Positions 23,952-36,639 of a stretch of DNA of 64,000 bases are shown here, piece by piece. The notes beneath the pieces were generated by a model. It had not been told where the DNA came from and did no database searches. It saw only the letters and a list, made by a program, of their open reading frames with translations. Where the stretch lies: assembly GCF_050948175.1 (NCBI RefSeq), contig NC_135194.1, positions 9,788,033 through 9,852,032 of the forward strand, given 5' to 3'. Position numbers and translations under genes: made by a program. This DNA is from Xylocopa sonorina (taxonomy: Eukaryota > Arthropoda > Insecta > Hymenoptera > Apidae). The first letter of the stretch is position 1. Every line of letters starts with the position of its first letter.

Positions 23952-25900
23952 CGACCTGTGAACGATCGGGCGAGGGGAATGCCTTCGCGTACTAATCAGT
24001 CCAGAAAGATGCACAGAGCGCCTGGTGGCTCTCTTTCGTAACGGGCCGCTATTTTCGCGTTTCCACAAAACGCGCACCTTTACGATCCACGCGGAACGAG
24101 CGATCGAGCCAACAGCTGATCGTTTGACACTGTTCCGTCCGAATCTATTAATGCGCGTGCATCGCGGAGGGACGCGGCGACGATTCGTTGCACCCGCGGC
24201 CATTCCTCGTTCGTCCCCGTAAAATTCGCGGAACTTTCTGAGAAACGAATCCCCTCCCCTCAGCTACATTTTATCGAGCGTTTCCCCAAGTTTGCGCGTG
24301 CGAAAGAAATTTAATTCGGGGCCACTTCTTCGATCGTCGCCGCTCGAACAGAATGCAACGGTCGATTAAGAAAAACCGAAAGTAGACGAGGTGGGCGAGG
24401 TGGTAGCTGGTAATTAGTGGGCTCTGAGTACCGCGAGATCGATTACGTTCGCGCTGTTGTCGGACAAATAGCATTCGATTTTGATCGACCCTTTTCTGAC
24501 ACGATCGAATGTCGAAGGTTCGTAACTGTTAGCAATTATTCGCGCCATCGGTGAAATTAATCGTGATCGTTTATGTTTAAACGAGGACACTATTTCGTAG
24601 TAATTATTGCAGATAATAGAGGTTTAAATAATTAAATTGTTTGTTGGTATCGATTCGTGTAGCCGAGGCTGCTGCGACGCGTCGAGATTGACTCGTAAAA
24701 CCTTCCGCGCGATTACGAAATTGGCAGTCGTAATGGAGAACGATGAAGGAGTTACGTTACAAATCAGAAGTTTCGAGTAAATTGAGTTTCAAGTCTGTTT
24801 GCAGTTAACAGTATGTAACGTAACCCCTTCGTGCCATCTGTATTTCCAGAATCAGTAATAGAGCGTAATGAAGTGAAGCGCTTTGTGAGACAATAGCTCG
24901 TGTAACTTCAGTCATCGTAATAACTCGATTCCCGAAAAAGGGTTTGCGCGACACCTCCATTTTGAATGCGTCTCGATCGCGGCAAATGGCGGGGAATTCT
25001 TTTGTCGCGGAAAACTTTTCAATCTATAAATCGCGGTTTTTTCTCAAATGAGAAACTATCGTTTTAAATTAACGAACGGCTAATGGCATTTAAATATGCC
25101 AAGGTACATTTAGATTGGCGTACTTTAGTTCGAAACGATATTAATCGGTCCTTCTATAATGAATTGAGCGAGTGTGATTTAAAGAGAAGTAGTAAGTACT
25201 ATTATTAGTCGTTAGTTTGCATAATGTTCACGCAACATTACTACAAATCGACCAAAACGCCCGGATTATTTATAAGTACAAGTACCCGGACTGTAAGTAC
25301 CGAACAGCTATAGTACTGAAAGTGATTATTGCATCGCGCTCCAATCTTCCTGCTGCGTACGATTTTTCTAGCCACGTAACTGATAAAACTGTCGCTATCT
25401 AACTCACTTTTGTTAATAATACAATACCTACGTTATTTACGACGGACGCAATAATGTTATTCCACGTAGTATTAATAATAGCGGAGATATAAATGATAAC
25501 GCGTTTAAAATTTCATCGGCCAATTCGATAATGAATGTTTAACAGCTGATACCTATATCCAATACTGTATGCCTCGGGATATATAGAAACGTATACTTAA
25601 CATCGACTATTCGCGACTACATAAATAAAGATATGATATCGAGTTAAATGATGTAAAGTACGGTTTCATCAACTTCGGAATATTACAAGTATTCCCAGCA
25701 GCCAAGTCAATTAAGTGCTTCGAGCAGATAATAGGAAACTTTTAGAATAGAAGATTTTTCAAACTTTGCAAAATCGCTATCAGCGAAACCCAAACATATT
25801 GCAATAACCCTTAACACTGTATTGTAAAACATAATTGTACGTGTCATTGTAAATTATTAGCAAACACAGACCGACACGTGTAACGCCGGATCAATGCGTA
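23952..25900. other. noncoding DNA
   Basis: CpG-rich to about 24480 with chance frames, then AT-rich. No gene, RNA or repeat recognised. Confidence 0.5.
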
Positions 25901-26130
25901 GAAGAGCATAACAAGCGATGCTGCGGTCGCGCGAGTGCCTCGTACACGCAACAGATTTACGCGATTTCTACGATCGCGTAAGAAGAAATGTACGCGTCTC
26001 CTAAACTGTAGTAGCATCGTGGTAAGTTTCTCGACGGACAGCTACGAAATTGCATCGAACAAGCGTGTCTGCGATCGACGTCACACGAATTGTATAGCGA
26101 TTTCTTTAAAAAAAAGGTACAGAAGAAAAA

Positions 26131-26216
26131 GTGGACAAACGTGGTCCGCGTGACAAGGAAGTTCGGTTATTCCGATATTCGTCGAGGAAGAGTATTTTCA
26201 TCGGTGTCACCCTGTA
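26131..26216 (-). mobile_element. possible transposon end, CACCCTGTA
   Basis: GTCACCCTGTA at 26206-26216 reads TACAGGGTGAC on the minus strand, as in the ends at 45973 and 55179. No further homology to those copies was established by eye, so this may be chance. Confidence 0.2.
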
Positions 26217-26536
26217 CAGAGCGCAACGTAAGCGATTTCCTTCAAAGATCGTCAATGTCACGTACGCGTCGATAACGTCGCGGAAATTCGCGTGGAGAAC
26301 GGGACGCGCGTGCCGTGGCACGGACGCGGGAAACATCGTGGAAAACTCGTGGAGCTTCACGTGGAAGGCAATGGGCCGCGACAATTTCGACGCGTAACGA
26401 TCGTTAAATATCCAACGGTACGTGCGTGCATGTGCGTAGGGCGAGACGCGTTAACCATAATGGTGGCTGGCGACGGAGAAACGACGACGGAAAGACGCGG
26501 TGGAAGAGAAACGGCTAGAGTTCTAGCGAAACGAAC

Positions 26537-26571
26537 AGAGCGAGAGAGAGAGAGAGAGAAAGAGAAGGATG

Positions 26572-26602
<31 letters not shown>
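26537..26602 (+). repeat. GA microsatellite, interrupted
   Basis: Two runs of GA units separated by AAGAGAAGGATGGAGAGAA. Candidate GAGA-factor-type binding platform. Confidence 0.9.
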
Positions 26603-26608
<6 letters not shown>

Positions 26609-27131
26609 GCACGACAGAGACGACGAACGGGTGAGAGAAACAGAAGAGACAGAGACGGGTTGACTGTGCGAGGAGGAAAGCGGTAGAGCACGCGACCTTC
26701 ACGAAACGTCAAACGTCTATGCTGTTTAGCATGCAGGGCCGTACGACCGAAAGAGGTTTACCTACGCTCTCGCCCTAATTACCTTCCCTACCTCCCCACA
26801 GAAACTATATAGATTGACGTCGAGCTTCCTGATTCGCCGGTCCCTTTCGCGCGCCGTCGAGGAAATCGCGTTCTCGACGCGTCAACACGAATTTCATTAG
26901 AAATGGAGCACACCGGATATCCCGAGGAACGAAAAGCTGCTGCGCGCGGGCCTAACTGCGGATGTTGCTCGACTTTATCGTCAGCGGGGGATTATTATAT
27001 ACTGGTGAATCGTGTTCGCGTAAAATCGAACGATCGTGGGCGAGCACGAGCTCGCAGAGGAGTATCGAGCTGTCAATAAACAGAACGTGTCCGCGAATTG
27101 GCTGGAAGATGCGGGGAAACGGAGCGACAGC

Positions 27132-27154
27132 GTGACACGCGTGACACGCGTGAC
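27132..27154 (+). repeat. short tandem repeat of GTGACACGC
   Basis: Two full copies and one partial copy of the nine-base unit GTGACACGC. Confidence 0.8.
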
Positions 27155-27275
27155 CGACCGTTCGATTCTCGCGGTTCCTACGAAATACCATCATCTCTAC
27201 CTGAACCCCCACGAAGAGATTCACCTCTCTCTCTCAATCTCTCACACATGCAGTCTCTTACTCTCTTTCTTATAC

Positions 27276-27318
27276 AGACACACACACACACACACTCTCT
27301 CTCTCTCTCCCTCTCTCG
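27276..27318 (+). repeat. compound CA then CT microsatellite
   Basis: About nine CA units pass directly into CT units. The tract is followed by CGTTGATATCAG, so it could act as the polypyrimidine tract of a plus-strand 3' splice site; no exon is confirmed. Confidence 0.9.
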
Positions 27319-27334
27319 TTGATATCAGGTGGTG

Positions 27335-27354
27335 TTTTTTTTTTTTTTTTTTTT
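27335..27354 (+). repeat. poly-T run, 20 bases
   Basis: Twenty T in a row, then ATTTTT. Length is likely variable between individuals. Confidence 0.9.
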
Positions 27355-28135
27355 ATTTTTCTTTGGTCGCTCACCCAAAAAGCGGTGCTCACCGATCGCC
27401 CACTTGACTGGCGTCGTCCTCCAAAATTCTCGGCTTACTCTCCCGACGCACGTGTGATATTTTGGTCCCGCTGTTGGCGGCTCACGGAACACGCACTCCT
27501 CGCCGCACGTTTCGCTTCAACACCAATCGTGACGCGATACGAACGGAGCGCACGGCTGCGCCGCGATCTTTTCCTCGTTCTTTTCCAATCCGATCCAACG
27601 TGTCGCTCGTGATTAGTTCCCATCCACGGCATCTGATCCGTGACTCGACAAACGGCGGGCTCTCACTTGTCGCGCGCGCTTTGACAGCGGCCAGGCCGCG
27701 CCGCTCCGGCTCTAGGTTAGGTAGCCGACAGGTTAGTCAGCTGGCAACGTGCATTCAGCCAACTTTTCGGAAGCTGTCACCGCCGCCAACACGTCCCCGG
27801 ATGTCGTCGAGGAGGTGCATCGCCACGCAGCGTACGTACGTATTCTACGCCGTCTGAGGAGGACGCGTGCTACCGACGCACTCCACGGATCCCTCTGGCT
27901 TCCGGTGTTCGCGCACTTCGCACGAAGCCCCGCGTCCTGGTCACTAAAATTCCACGAGAACTCTTCCTCTACGTTAACATCGCCGGTCTCGATAGCTGAC
28001 AGGCTCGACCGGCGTTGTTCCCACGAGCCAGTTTAACTTTTGTTTACTTTTCTCCGCATTCGAGCGCGCCGTCACACGATCATATACTTTTCCGATTGAC
28101 TCGCGTCGCGTGACACGATCGAGACGCGGTTTTTC

Positions 28136-28150
28136 TTTTTTTTTTTTTTT
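28136..28150 (+). repeat. poly-T run, 15 bases
   Basis: Fifteen T in a T/C-rich stretch. Confidence 0.85.
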
Positions 28151-28620
28151 CTTTTCGTTTTTACTGATCGACCAAGAGTTAGCGAACGAGCATCGATGGA
28201 GTCGGCGGCACTGTCGGCGGTGATTGGCCACCGGTCTTCACTTTGTCACTTGTCACGTGTCCTCGTGCATTTAACGCACGTCGCAACGAATTTCTCCTGG
28301 TCGGCTCGACGTCCGTGCCAAAAGGATCGCGCGAGCTGCGCTTTCGGGGCATTCCGAGCGGTACCGAGGTTTGTGCGCGCGTGTCAATTAACGCGCGTAC
28401 GATTCAATCGGAAAAAAAACGTAGGTCGTGGACACTGGCGAGGTGACGGGACGAGGAGCCGCGTCTAAGGAATTCGGGAATATCGCTCGAGCCGTTGCAC
28501 CGCGTCGCGTGCAAATGCTTCAAAAACGTTTGCCAAAAGTTAAACAGCACAAGGTCGATCAACGTCGAACGTGGTTACGATGCGCTCCGAGGAACGATTC
28601 ACGATCCACTGACGTCCATG

Positions 28621-28644
28621 CCCACGGTAACTGTCAACCGTGGG
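28621..28644. other. perfect 8-bp stem-loop
   Basis: CCCACGGT pairs with ACCGTGGG around the eight-base loop AACTGTCA. Small; may be chance. Confidence 0.35.
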
Positions 28645-28834
28645 ATTTCACGTGTCTCGGCCGCGCTGCTCAGACGTCAGATACGTTCTCGATGGGAAAT
28701 CCAATGATCGTGGATACACGATCGGATCGGAGCGGGTGCGAAGTGCGTGTTCCGTGTCCTGCCGTGCTCCTGTTCTTTTTCTTTTCGCGTATCAGACGAT
28801 GGGACCGAAGAAAATCGTGGCTGACACGGTGCTT

Positions 28835-28875
28835 CCTCTCTCTCTCTCTCTCCCTCTCTCTATCTCCCTTTCTCG
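28835..28875 (+). repeat. CT microsatellite
   Basis: CT units with a few C and A interruptions; equivalent to a GA tract on the minus strand. Confidence 0.9.
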
Positions 28876-28923
28876 TTCTTTATTTTTTCCACGGGCATCG
28901 CTCGTCAGAGCAAACAGCAGCGG

Positions 28924-28953
28924 CGACAACAACAACAACAGTAGCAGTAGCAG
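28924..28953 (+). repeat. short CAA then AGT/AGC trinucleotide repeats
   Basis: About five ACA units are followed by alternating GTA/GCA units. Depending on frame these would encode Asn/Ser or Thr/Val/Ala. Such runs are common in both leaders and coding exons of insect regulators. Confidence 0.7.
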
Positions 28954-29825
28954 CCAGTGTCGTGAAATGTAACAGGAACGGTCACGAACGAGGCGACGGG
29001 GGGGCGAAAAAAAAAGGAAAAAAACTTGTTCACATCCCCGACGAGGTGTTAGCGTTTCGGAAATTGCAAAAGGAAAAGAAAGAAACGAGAAACGTGTATC
29101 ACAGATCGGTGACGAGATAATTGCACGCACTTGGAGCCACGAATTCGAATGGACACTCGCATAGAAATATTTACCTTGCTACATGTAAAATGAATAGAGA
29201 GCCTGCCTGAATCGAACGAAGGAAGGCTCAACCGGCCCACTGTGACGTCGCCGGCCTACTGTCAGCTCAGCGCTCGCTCGGCCCCGCGGTCAACTAACCT
29301 ACCGTGTTCGCCGCGCAGACTTTACCGACAAAATAAATCGATTCGGCACCGCCCACGCCCACAATTCGCCCACGATAAATCCTATCCGGTCGCATAACTA
29401 TTTTACGTCCAGGTTCCGCGATCCGATCGCGATTTTTCCAATGTCTAATGTCGCCACAGTCGCTCGGTTGACTAGCGTAGTAGTCAGGTGTGAAACGCTC
29501 ACGCGCGCAGCCACACACACAGGGACGGCGCACGTTTCCCTCGCAGATCTCGCGATTCGTAGACCCATAGGCGTTGTTGGACCAAAAAAACTCTTGTTCA
29601 CCGCTTTAACGAGGGGTGGGGGGATCGCGCAATAGTATCAAACGCATCGACGTCTTACGCAGTACCGAGGGTAATTATTTCGGACGGACTTTGCCGCGTG
29701 GTTGACCTCGAAATTAGAAATTTCGCACGGTGCGGGACTGGCGTAGTTCGAATTTACGTGCGCGATGGACAGAGTGGGAGAGAGTTGGTGGGAGCGAGGG
29801 AAAAGGGAGCGAGACGGGACGAGAT

Positions 29826-29849
29826 GGAGAGAGAGACAGAGGAAGAGAG

Positions 29850-29892
<43 letters not shown>
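29826..29892 (+). repeat. GA microsatellite
   Basis: Interrupted GA units from 29826, then about sixteen uninterrupted GA units up to 29892. This is the longest GA tract in the window. Confidence 0.92.
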
Positions 29893-29896
<4 letters not shown>

Positions 29897-30567
29897 GCGC
29901 GTGTGCGTGCGTAGAAGAGAGACGGGAAAAGGGAAAGAGATGCATCGACGGAACAGATATTCGCGTGCAATTCTGCCCCGATTTGTCACAGGTATTTTCT
30001 CCCCTTTCTTCCTTTTTCGCTACATCGCCTACGCGATGTTGTCTCGAAGATGCCGCTTTAAAATTTATGCGCAGATTTTTCTAACCCGCGTTAAACCGGG
30101 TAGCCCCGCGAACTCTCGAACGGATACGACGGAAACGCTCCTCTCCCCTTTAAAAACCACTTGTCAGTTTTTCCTTATCAATCTCCGCTGCGCGATAGAA
30201 CGAAAGAGGCGAGAGAAAAGGCGCTAATCGTTTTTCTTTTTTCTGTGCAGCGCTCAAGATGAATCGATGAAAGGCATTGACGGAAGCGCAATGTCACGGA
30301 ATCGTATCGCGATTGCAAAGGGGACCTCGGACGCGCGACACGTGCGACTTTGAATTAGAAAAAGTAAACACGCGTACGGCCAGGTGGCGCGGAATGCCGT
30401 TTGCTACATCGACGAGCCGGCTACACGCGCGCACAGGTACGTACTTTTCGTGCAACATAGTGGTTACGCCGCGGCTCGGCTATATAGATTCTTAGGTAAT
30501 ACTAATTGCGTCCGACTGTCGACTACATCCGTAAAGCTCGCGGCGGCCGCGTGCGTCTCGAGCCGGT

Positions 30568-30581
30568 GCGCGCGCGCGCGC
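30568..30581. repeat. GC dinucleotide run
   Basis: Seven GC units of alternating purine and pyrimidine; Z-DNA-prone. Confidence 0.7.
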
Positions 30582-30660
30582 TTGCTCGTTGGCGAGCCAG
30601 CTCGCGAGATCACGCGTCTATGTACGCACACGTGCACTCACACACGTACGCGCCGCCGCG

Positions 30661-30715
30661 AGGAATAATTTCATTGTAGCTACTTTAATGCGATCGTCGC
30701 CGATAAATTATTCCT
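30661..30715. other. inverted repeat, 11-bp perfect arms
   Basis: AGGAATAATTT at 30661-30671 is matched by AAATTATTCCT at 30705-30715, with a 33-base spacer. It marks the 3' edge of the GC-rich block. Confidence 0.5.
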
Positions 30716-30719
30716 AGGC

Positions 30720-32560
30720 TGATAGCTCGTGATCACCGGCGTAAGAACCGGAATTTACGGCGAGCCGCGCCGGCTCGGTTTAAACGCAAATCCATCGTGG
30801 AAATTAAATTGCCTCAATGTCAATAGTTTCTTCGTCCGATGAAAGAAGGCCGCGCGGTGGCACGTTAACGCATATAATCCCCTCAGTCATTCTCGCAATG
30901 GTGTTCCACGATCGATCCAGACGCAATCTTTTCACGGACTCTTCTTTAGCACAGCGCTAGGCCCTGTCCGTGTCGAGCAATGTCAAACTAACTGTATTCG
31001 CGATACTTTTTCAGTACCTTCTAACAGTCTCAGTCTCTCCTTCTCTCTCTCTCTCTCTTTGAGCCTGTTTAATAAATTATGCATTGTTTCGCTCCGGAGC
31101 TGGTTATGCACACTTTCGTTCGTTTGAAATTTTTTATTCCGCACGCTTTGCACGAACGCGGATTGTTGGTGCGTTATATTCGAGCACATTTGATACACCC
31201 ACGCGAGCAACTCTCTGTGTGAACGGAATTACTTTACCGCGATTTCCGTGGAATCACGCGAGTTTTTCCTTTATCGATCATCGCCGTTCTACGCTGGTAC
31301 CTACATACACGCCTGGCTATATAGAACCGCGCATTTGCGTAAGCATACGAAACGTGAAATATATCTGCCACCGATGTTCCGACCGTAATTTACAAGATCA
31401 GATTTACCGTGCTGAAAAACTCGAAGCTTAATTAAGAATCGATAATGTCCGAGAAGAATTTCCAAGGAGCACCTCGAGCGTATCCGACGTCTCGATTCGC
31501 TGAAGGTTATTAATAACATTTTTCCCTGTCATAAGATTGTCAGCAGCCGTAATTAACCGGACGCGTTAGACGTTCACCGTTTCCATGGCTCTCCGTTACA
31601 CGAGAGTATCGCTGTAACAAAATGGTGGCAGCTACGGTACCGGAGGGCGCGGTGCGAGGCGACTCGGTGGAGCACTCGGAGAAATAGCAGCGAAAAAAGG
31701 CGAAAAAAGGGGTAGAAAGGGGGAACGCGGAGGGCAGCCGCCTTGATAGTTGGTTACGGTAGCGGGTTTTCGCGGTGACCCTCGCCGCACGGTGCTCACC
31801 GAGTATTTTCCCGCGTGATAAACGCGATTATTCCCTGGCGGTGTTTGCAGATCGATCCGGCGTTGCATGCGCGTCCACGTGCACGTTGTTTTTCATAGAT
31901 CGTCCGCATCAGGGGGCGCGCGGCGGCAGGGAGCGGACGGACGGCTGAAATTGCGCGTCTACGCGTTCTTAGGTAACGCATTGCGCGTAGCGTGAACGCG
32001 CGGAACTCAGCCGCCTCTCGCGTCGTCGGTCTGCGCCCGTCACACAAGCCACCGTGTGCCAGCCCGTGGCAATTGCTACACTTCGTTTCGCGCACCTTTA
32101 TTTTTGCTTTGCGTGAGCGCAGGTGCCTCGTTGGGCACGTGACGTCGCCTTGTGTATCTGCATCCACGTACGCGCGCTATTAGGTAACGCGTCGATAGTG
32201 CGTGAATCGGATTTGCCGTCGTAACGCGTTTCATTGTCCGCGGCTGACGGAAGGCCGCGCGAGTAACGACGGTTCTGCACAACCGCCTCGACAACGACTC
32301 TGCACGGACGACGACCAGACGACGGGCGAATTTTTACACCGACGGAACTCTCGCTCGCTCGAAACGGAACGGACGTATCGTTGCCGTTTGAATTCTCTCG
32401 ATACGCCGCGGCGTTCGCGCGCGGCGCGCCTCTTCGCGCACGGCCGAGCTCTCGCCGCGATTACTTCTGATGCATGTCGTTGTTGGCATTGCACGGATTT
32501 CGGTGGTTTCTATTTTATTTTTGCCATGATATTCGCTGCGTGATTTCTTCTTCCTTTCTT
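30720..32560. other. GC-rich noncoding block
   Basis: CpG-dense DNA continuing from the block before, with chance frames on both strands (largest 31796-32167 minus, 123 codons). It holds a CT tract at 31036-31060 and a YY1/Pho-like variant AAAATGGTGGC at 31619-31629. No gene recognised. Confidence 0.4.
31036..31060 (+). repeat. CT microsatellite
   Basis: About eleven CT units with minor interruptions. Confidence 0.85.
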
Positions 32561-35500
32561 GACAACACCTTGTGCTCAATTTTGGGTACAACGACAGTAT
32601 TGACGCTTTAACTCCTTACTGTGCGAACTTTGCAAATTCTGTCTTTGCAAGATGAGCAGTAATTTGTGAAACAGATGTAATTATCTATTCTTTCTCTGAT
32701 GACAATATTTTGTACTATTTAGAAAGGATCCATAAATTAGTTTATTATATAGTGACTATATATGAAATATAAAGGAGAAGACATTGCTTTCGCAATTTTA
32801 TACATACTGATTTATGTTTGATTCTCGATACAATGGAAAGTTAAAATCTAATAGGAATCTGTAGCTTGTTTAATGTTACAAGGCGGGAAAAATAAAGGAA
32901 ACTTTGAGGCCTGAGACGAGGAGGTTCCTCCTGATCCATTAAAATGATTACTGCGTGCTTTGTTTGCAAAAGAGTTCTGTTTAAAACGGACACATTTCTT
33001 TAAAGATTTTTGGACAATTTATGGATAAATATTTCGAAACAAACTGCGAACCACTTCAGAACGCCGCGAAAGCAATACTTTGCGTGTAAAATAGAAATTA
33101 GCGTAGAACAAGATGGCAGAGTGTCACGATGGGCGAAAAGCTATGGCTTCCAGACTTCGAACATGAGTTTTTTTCTCTTAACAGCAAGTTTGAAAGGAAG
33201 TCGGGACCAATAAACTACCTAAAAAAGTTACTTTTAAATCACGAACTTAAACGTCAAAGTTGTATCAAATATTTCATAGATCACGGTTCTTTAAAAAAAT
33301 AAAATACAGAAATTTCATTCCCTATATTTTTCATACTAGAAAATAATACGCTTTAATCTACAGAATTTTTTCAAAATAATTGTTGCATCGTTTATCGTAT
33401 CCCCTTGCAAACTATCTGAAGTTAGAAAATTCTAGGCGAACTTAAAATTTGATGGACCTCGTGTACAAGTGTATAGCGATGTGCATTTCACTCTATGGTG
33501 AACTTTTTAAATTTGAACGTCAAACGAAGAACAATCCCTCGATTCGTATTGTTTAACGAACGATTTTAAGGATACGTCGACGTTTGATCGGCAACGGTTT
33601 TCAATTAATGTTTTGCTCGCAACACACCGATAAAGTACGACTCCCTGCACGTGTACGTAGATAGCAGAACGACGTACTTTTCCAACACTGTTCTCGATAA
33701 TATTTAAAAGATTTAAAAAGTTCTATGCTGGTTGATGGAACAATGGAATCTGCGAAGCCTCGATTAATAAAATGCAACATTGCACGGTGGCTGTGCAACG
33801 TGTTAGAGCCTGGCGTCGTGAAATAGTGCAGAAATAAGTGAAATACCAGCTGTAATCTCGTGAAAGCATCCTTGGGTCAAAATGTGCACGCTTATTCCTG
33901 TTACATACTCATTAAGCAGGTATCTGTGCACGTATCTACCCGCGCGTGTTCGTCTTCTCTTTTTGGGGAATCAAATAAACAACTTTCAAAGGCGACAGGC
34001 ACAATCGTTTTGTTGCTAGGTGGATAAAAAGGTGAAAAGGCGATTAATCCGGGACCTTAGATGACCTATACAAAGCGTTTATTTCGAGATTGTGTAATAA
34101 GCGCTTCGTGACATTTGCATTGGTCAGTCGTTGTCATTGTGTCCGATGTAACCGGGAAACTTTTCATCCGGCGATAACCAGCAATGGATAGCTTTTTCTC
34201 TCTAATGAGACTAATTTCGCGGATTAGATTCTAACAAACGAGACAGTTGATACTTAGAAATGGCAAATTTTTTAGTATTCACGTGTCTTTACGTACAGGC
34301 GACACGCAATTAGCTCTGTTTCTCGAATGAAACGCGCTGATTGGTCGTGTGCGTTCATCCGATAGTAACTACCCCTTAAAAAATCGCGATCAATGTCACC
34401 GCGATTCTGTTTTCGCTCTTTGGATCGATAATTTCTCTCGCAGCTGAGAAAAAAAAGAAGGCCTGACACTCTATACTTGCGAGAGATTAAAGATTTTAGT
34501 ATGACACTTTTTTTTTTTGCGATTATTGACGTCACATAGAGTGCATATAAGTGATTAATAGCGACATCGAATTAGAATAAATGCACTGCGTGGAATTAAA
34601 TTTCACTGCTGATTAAGTTTTTCAACGCTCGATAATCGACACTTAGAAGTTTAATTTAAGATTGCATTCAGTTGGAATTTAAAACGTGACTCGATATATT
34701 TAAATCAGTGAAACCAACTCCAAAATATATCGTCCGATTCCACTTGCCATCGCGACTGTTTATCATCTTACGCTTTAACACCGCAAATTTCGCGTTCCTC
34801 GAACATCGTCGACGTAACTTTCTCTGGAGGAGAGGGAAAATTTCGAGAAGCAGAATTTCAACGAAAAGAACGTTGTCTTCGTTGATCGAACTGATACGAT
34901 CGAGTAAATGGTTCTCGTAGCCGTTCGATGGACGAGCGCACGGGTCGCGATACGTCTCAATTAAAAATCCGTGGCCCACGTCGGATTGTCAAAACATTTT
35001 GCAGGCCATTAATATAAAAGCGTGGCCGCGTTACACGCGCGCGTGCCAACAAAGTTACTCTAATTAATGGTAGCACGTTCGGTATTGTATAATTCTGTTT
35101 ACGGTGGTTGCTGGCCTCGTGCATACGTCATGCAGCATGCGCGTACCCAATTCCTACGGCTGATTGTTAAGTTCCATTTATTGGAATGTAACACTCGAAT
35201 GAATGTGCGGACGGGTGAAAACGGTTTTTAATATGATGAATAATCTGCGCGCATTGCTGCACGCCGCTCGATAAAAGCAATGTCATCAATCAGGGACACC
35301 GAAACGGAATACTAATTTTCCCGGGCGATCTCGAAGGTGCATCGACTGCTGATGCTGCAACGTCGATTCAGCGATGCATTTTCCTTTGCTTTCTTCTCTC
35401 CTCGTGTCACCGTTTTCGAACCAACGTTACATGCATTTCTGTGTGCACGAAACGCTGGCGACATTTTACTTCGTACCTAGTTCACTTGTGGTACTTTTAT

Positions 35501-36210
35501 GATGCTCTGTTAGGTCGGCTTTCGTAACAAGCACCTGTTTTCTGTGAAGCCTTAAATATAGTTGCATCTATGCGTTGCACAGTGAAGATTCTAGCGCGAT
35601 GCTGAGAAACGATGTCGACCTAATTTGTTCAAATTTTCCTCAGAATTATTCGAAAAACGTTTATATATAAATATGTGCAAATGGAAAATAATTTTGTACG
35701 ATAGTAATTACTTGATTACGTAAATTTTCTATTTATATCCATCATCATTTAGTGAAAGAAATTGCACATATATTAGCATATGTTCATTAAGTATATATAC
35801 GTCAGTTTAAAGAAAAACGAAGCAAAAGACTACTTTGACTATTTATATTAAATCTCTTAGAATATGTAAATTATTGCGTACTATTCGAACGGTTCGCGCG
35901 TGTAATCGTTTACGCTAAAAGCCTGCAGAAGTTAAGCAATCAATTACGCCACGAAAACCAATCACAGAAACCTGCACCGATCAACTATTTACCGTGCAGT
36001 TCTACACCCATTGATCTCACAATCTGACTACTCCGATACACAACTGTCCGTCCCATTAAAATTAACAATGTAAGAGAACAATGCGTGGTAACCATGGCCA
36101 ATTGTCTCTATTGAATTCCAGAAGTTGAACACGATCGTTCTAATTGGGCTTGGTCTTTTCTTAGATGAAAGATAGGCATGTTCAGCGGTATCTTTTCTGC
36201 ATTGTTCGAA
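32561..36210. other. AT-rich noncoding DNA
   Basis: Long AT-rich stretch. The largest frame is 34668-34979 on the minus strand (103 codons), starting MGHGFLIETYRDPCARPSNG, with no recognised family. No repeats or RNA genes were seen. Confidence 0.5.
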
Positions 36211-36216
36211 TCGATT

Positions 36217-36278
36217 GAGAAAAGAGAGGAGGGGGAGAGGAAACAGAGAGAAAAAAAAAAAAGAACAGAAGGAAAGAA
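36217..36278 (+). repeat. polypurine tract, 62 bases
   Basis: Sixty-two bases of G and A broken only by two C. It includes a 12-base A run at 36251-36262 and is prone to triplex (H-DNA) formation. Confidence 0.8.
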
Positions 36279-36639
36279 TTCCGCCACCTATGCGAATACT
36301 TAGTGCGAGCAGGTATGCACGTACTCACTTAACGCGCATACACATGTACGCGCGGTCCCAAGGCTATGTAAATCAGAAATGTATCGACGTTGTACAGCGG
36401 GGGACGATCGCCGCCTTGGTTTTCCTCGCCCGTTCATGGGAAAGACCGAACTGGCGTTTTTCCGCGGCTGCGATAAAGGGCCTTCTGGTACCTTCGCAGC
36501 GGTGCCCGGGGTTAGTTTCGAAGGGACGTGTGTACCTGTCGCGTCACAAAGCGTCGGGGTTCCAATCAAGCGTTAAGGGGAGACCACCGGGCGTCGTGAC
36601 ATAGAATTTGCAACTATGCTAATAAGAGGCGAGCCGAAC

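Larger units (their letters stand above)
25900..30720. promoter_or_regulatory. large GC-rich block with GA/CT tracts, candidate promoter or cis-regulatory region
   Basis: The longest GC- and CpG-rich part of the window. It carries GA or CT microsatellites near 26.5, 27.3, 28.8 and 29.8 kb, two poly-T runs, and many overlapping open frames on both strands without recognisable domains. In insects GA repeats are bound by GAF/CLAMP-type factors and are common at developmental promoters and Polycomb elements. The longest frame of the window (28428-29120, 230 codons) lies here but contains CT-repeat-encoded Ser/Leu and CAA/CAG-type repeats, which look more like an untranslated leader than a folded protein. 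Regulatory function is inferred from composition and motifs only. Confidence 0.35.

Noticed and set aside
28428..29120. Longest open frame of the window (230 codons, plus strand)
   Set aside because: It runs through a CT microsatellite (giving a Ser/Leu repeat) and GC-rich, stop-poor DNA, has no domain, and overlaps several other open frames.
29638..29990. Frames with long Ser-Leu or Arg-Glu repeats
   Set aside because: They are translations of the GA microsatellite in different frames.
26803..31320. CTATATAGA TATA-like words near 26805, 30480 and 31316
   Set aside because: No Inr (TCAGT-type) word sits about 30 bases downstream of any of them, so they were not called as promoters.
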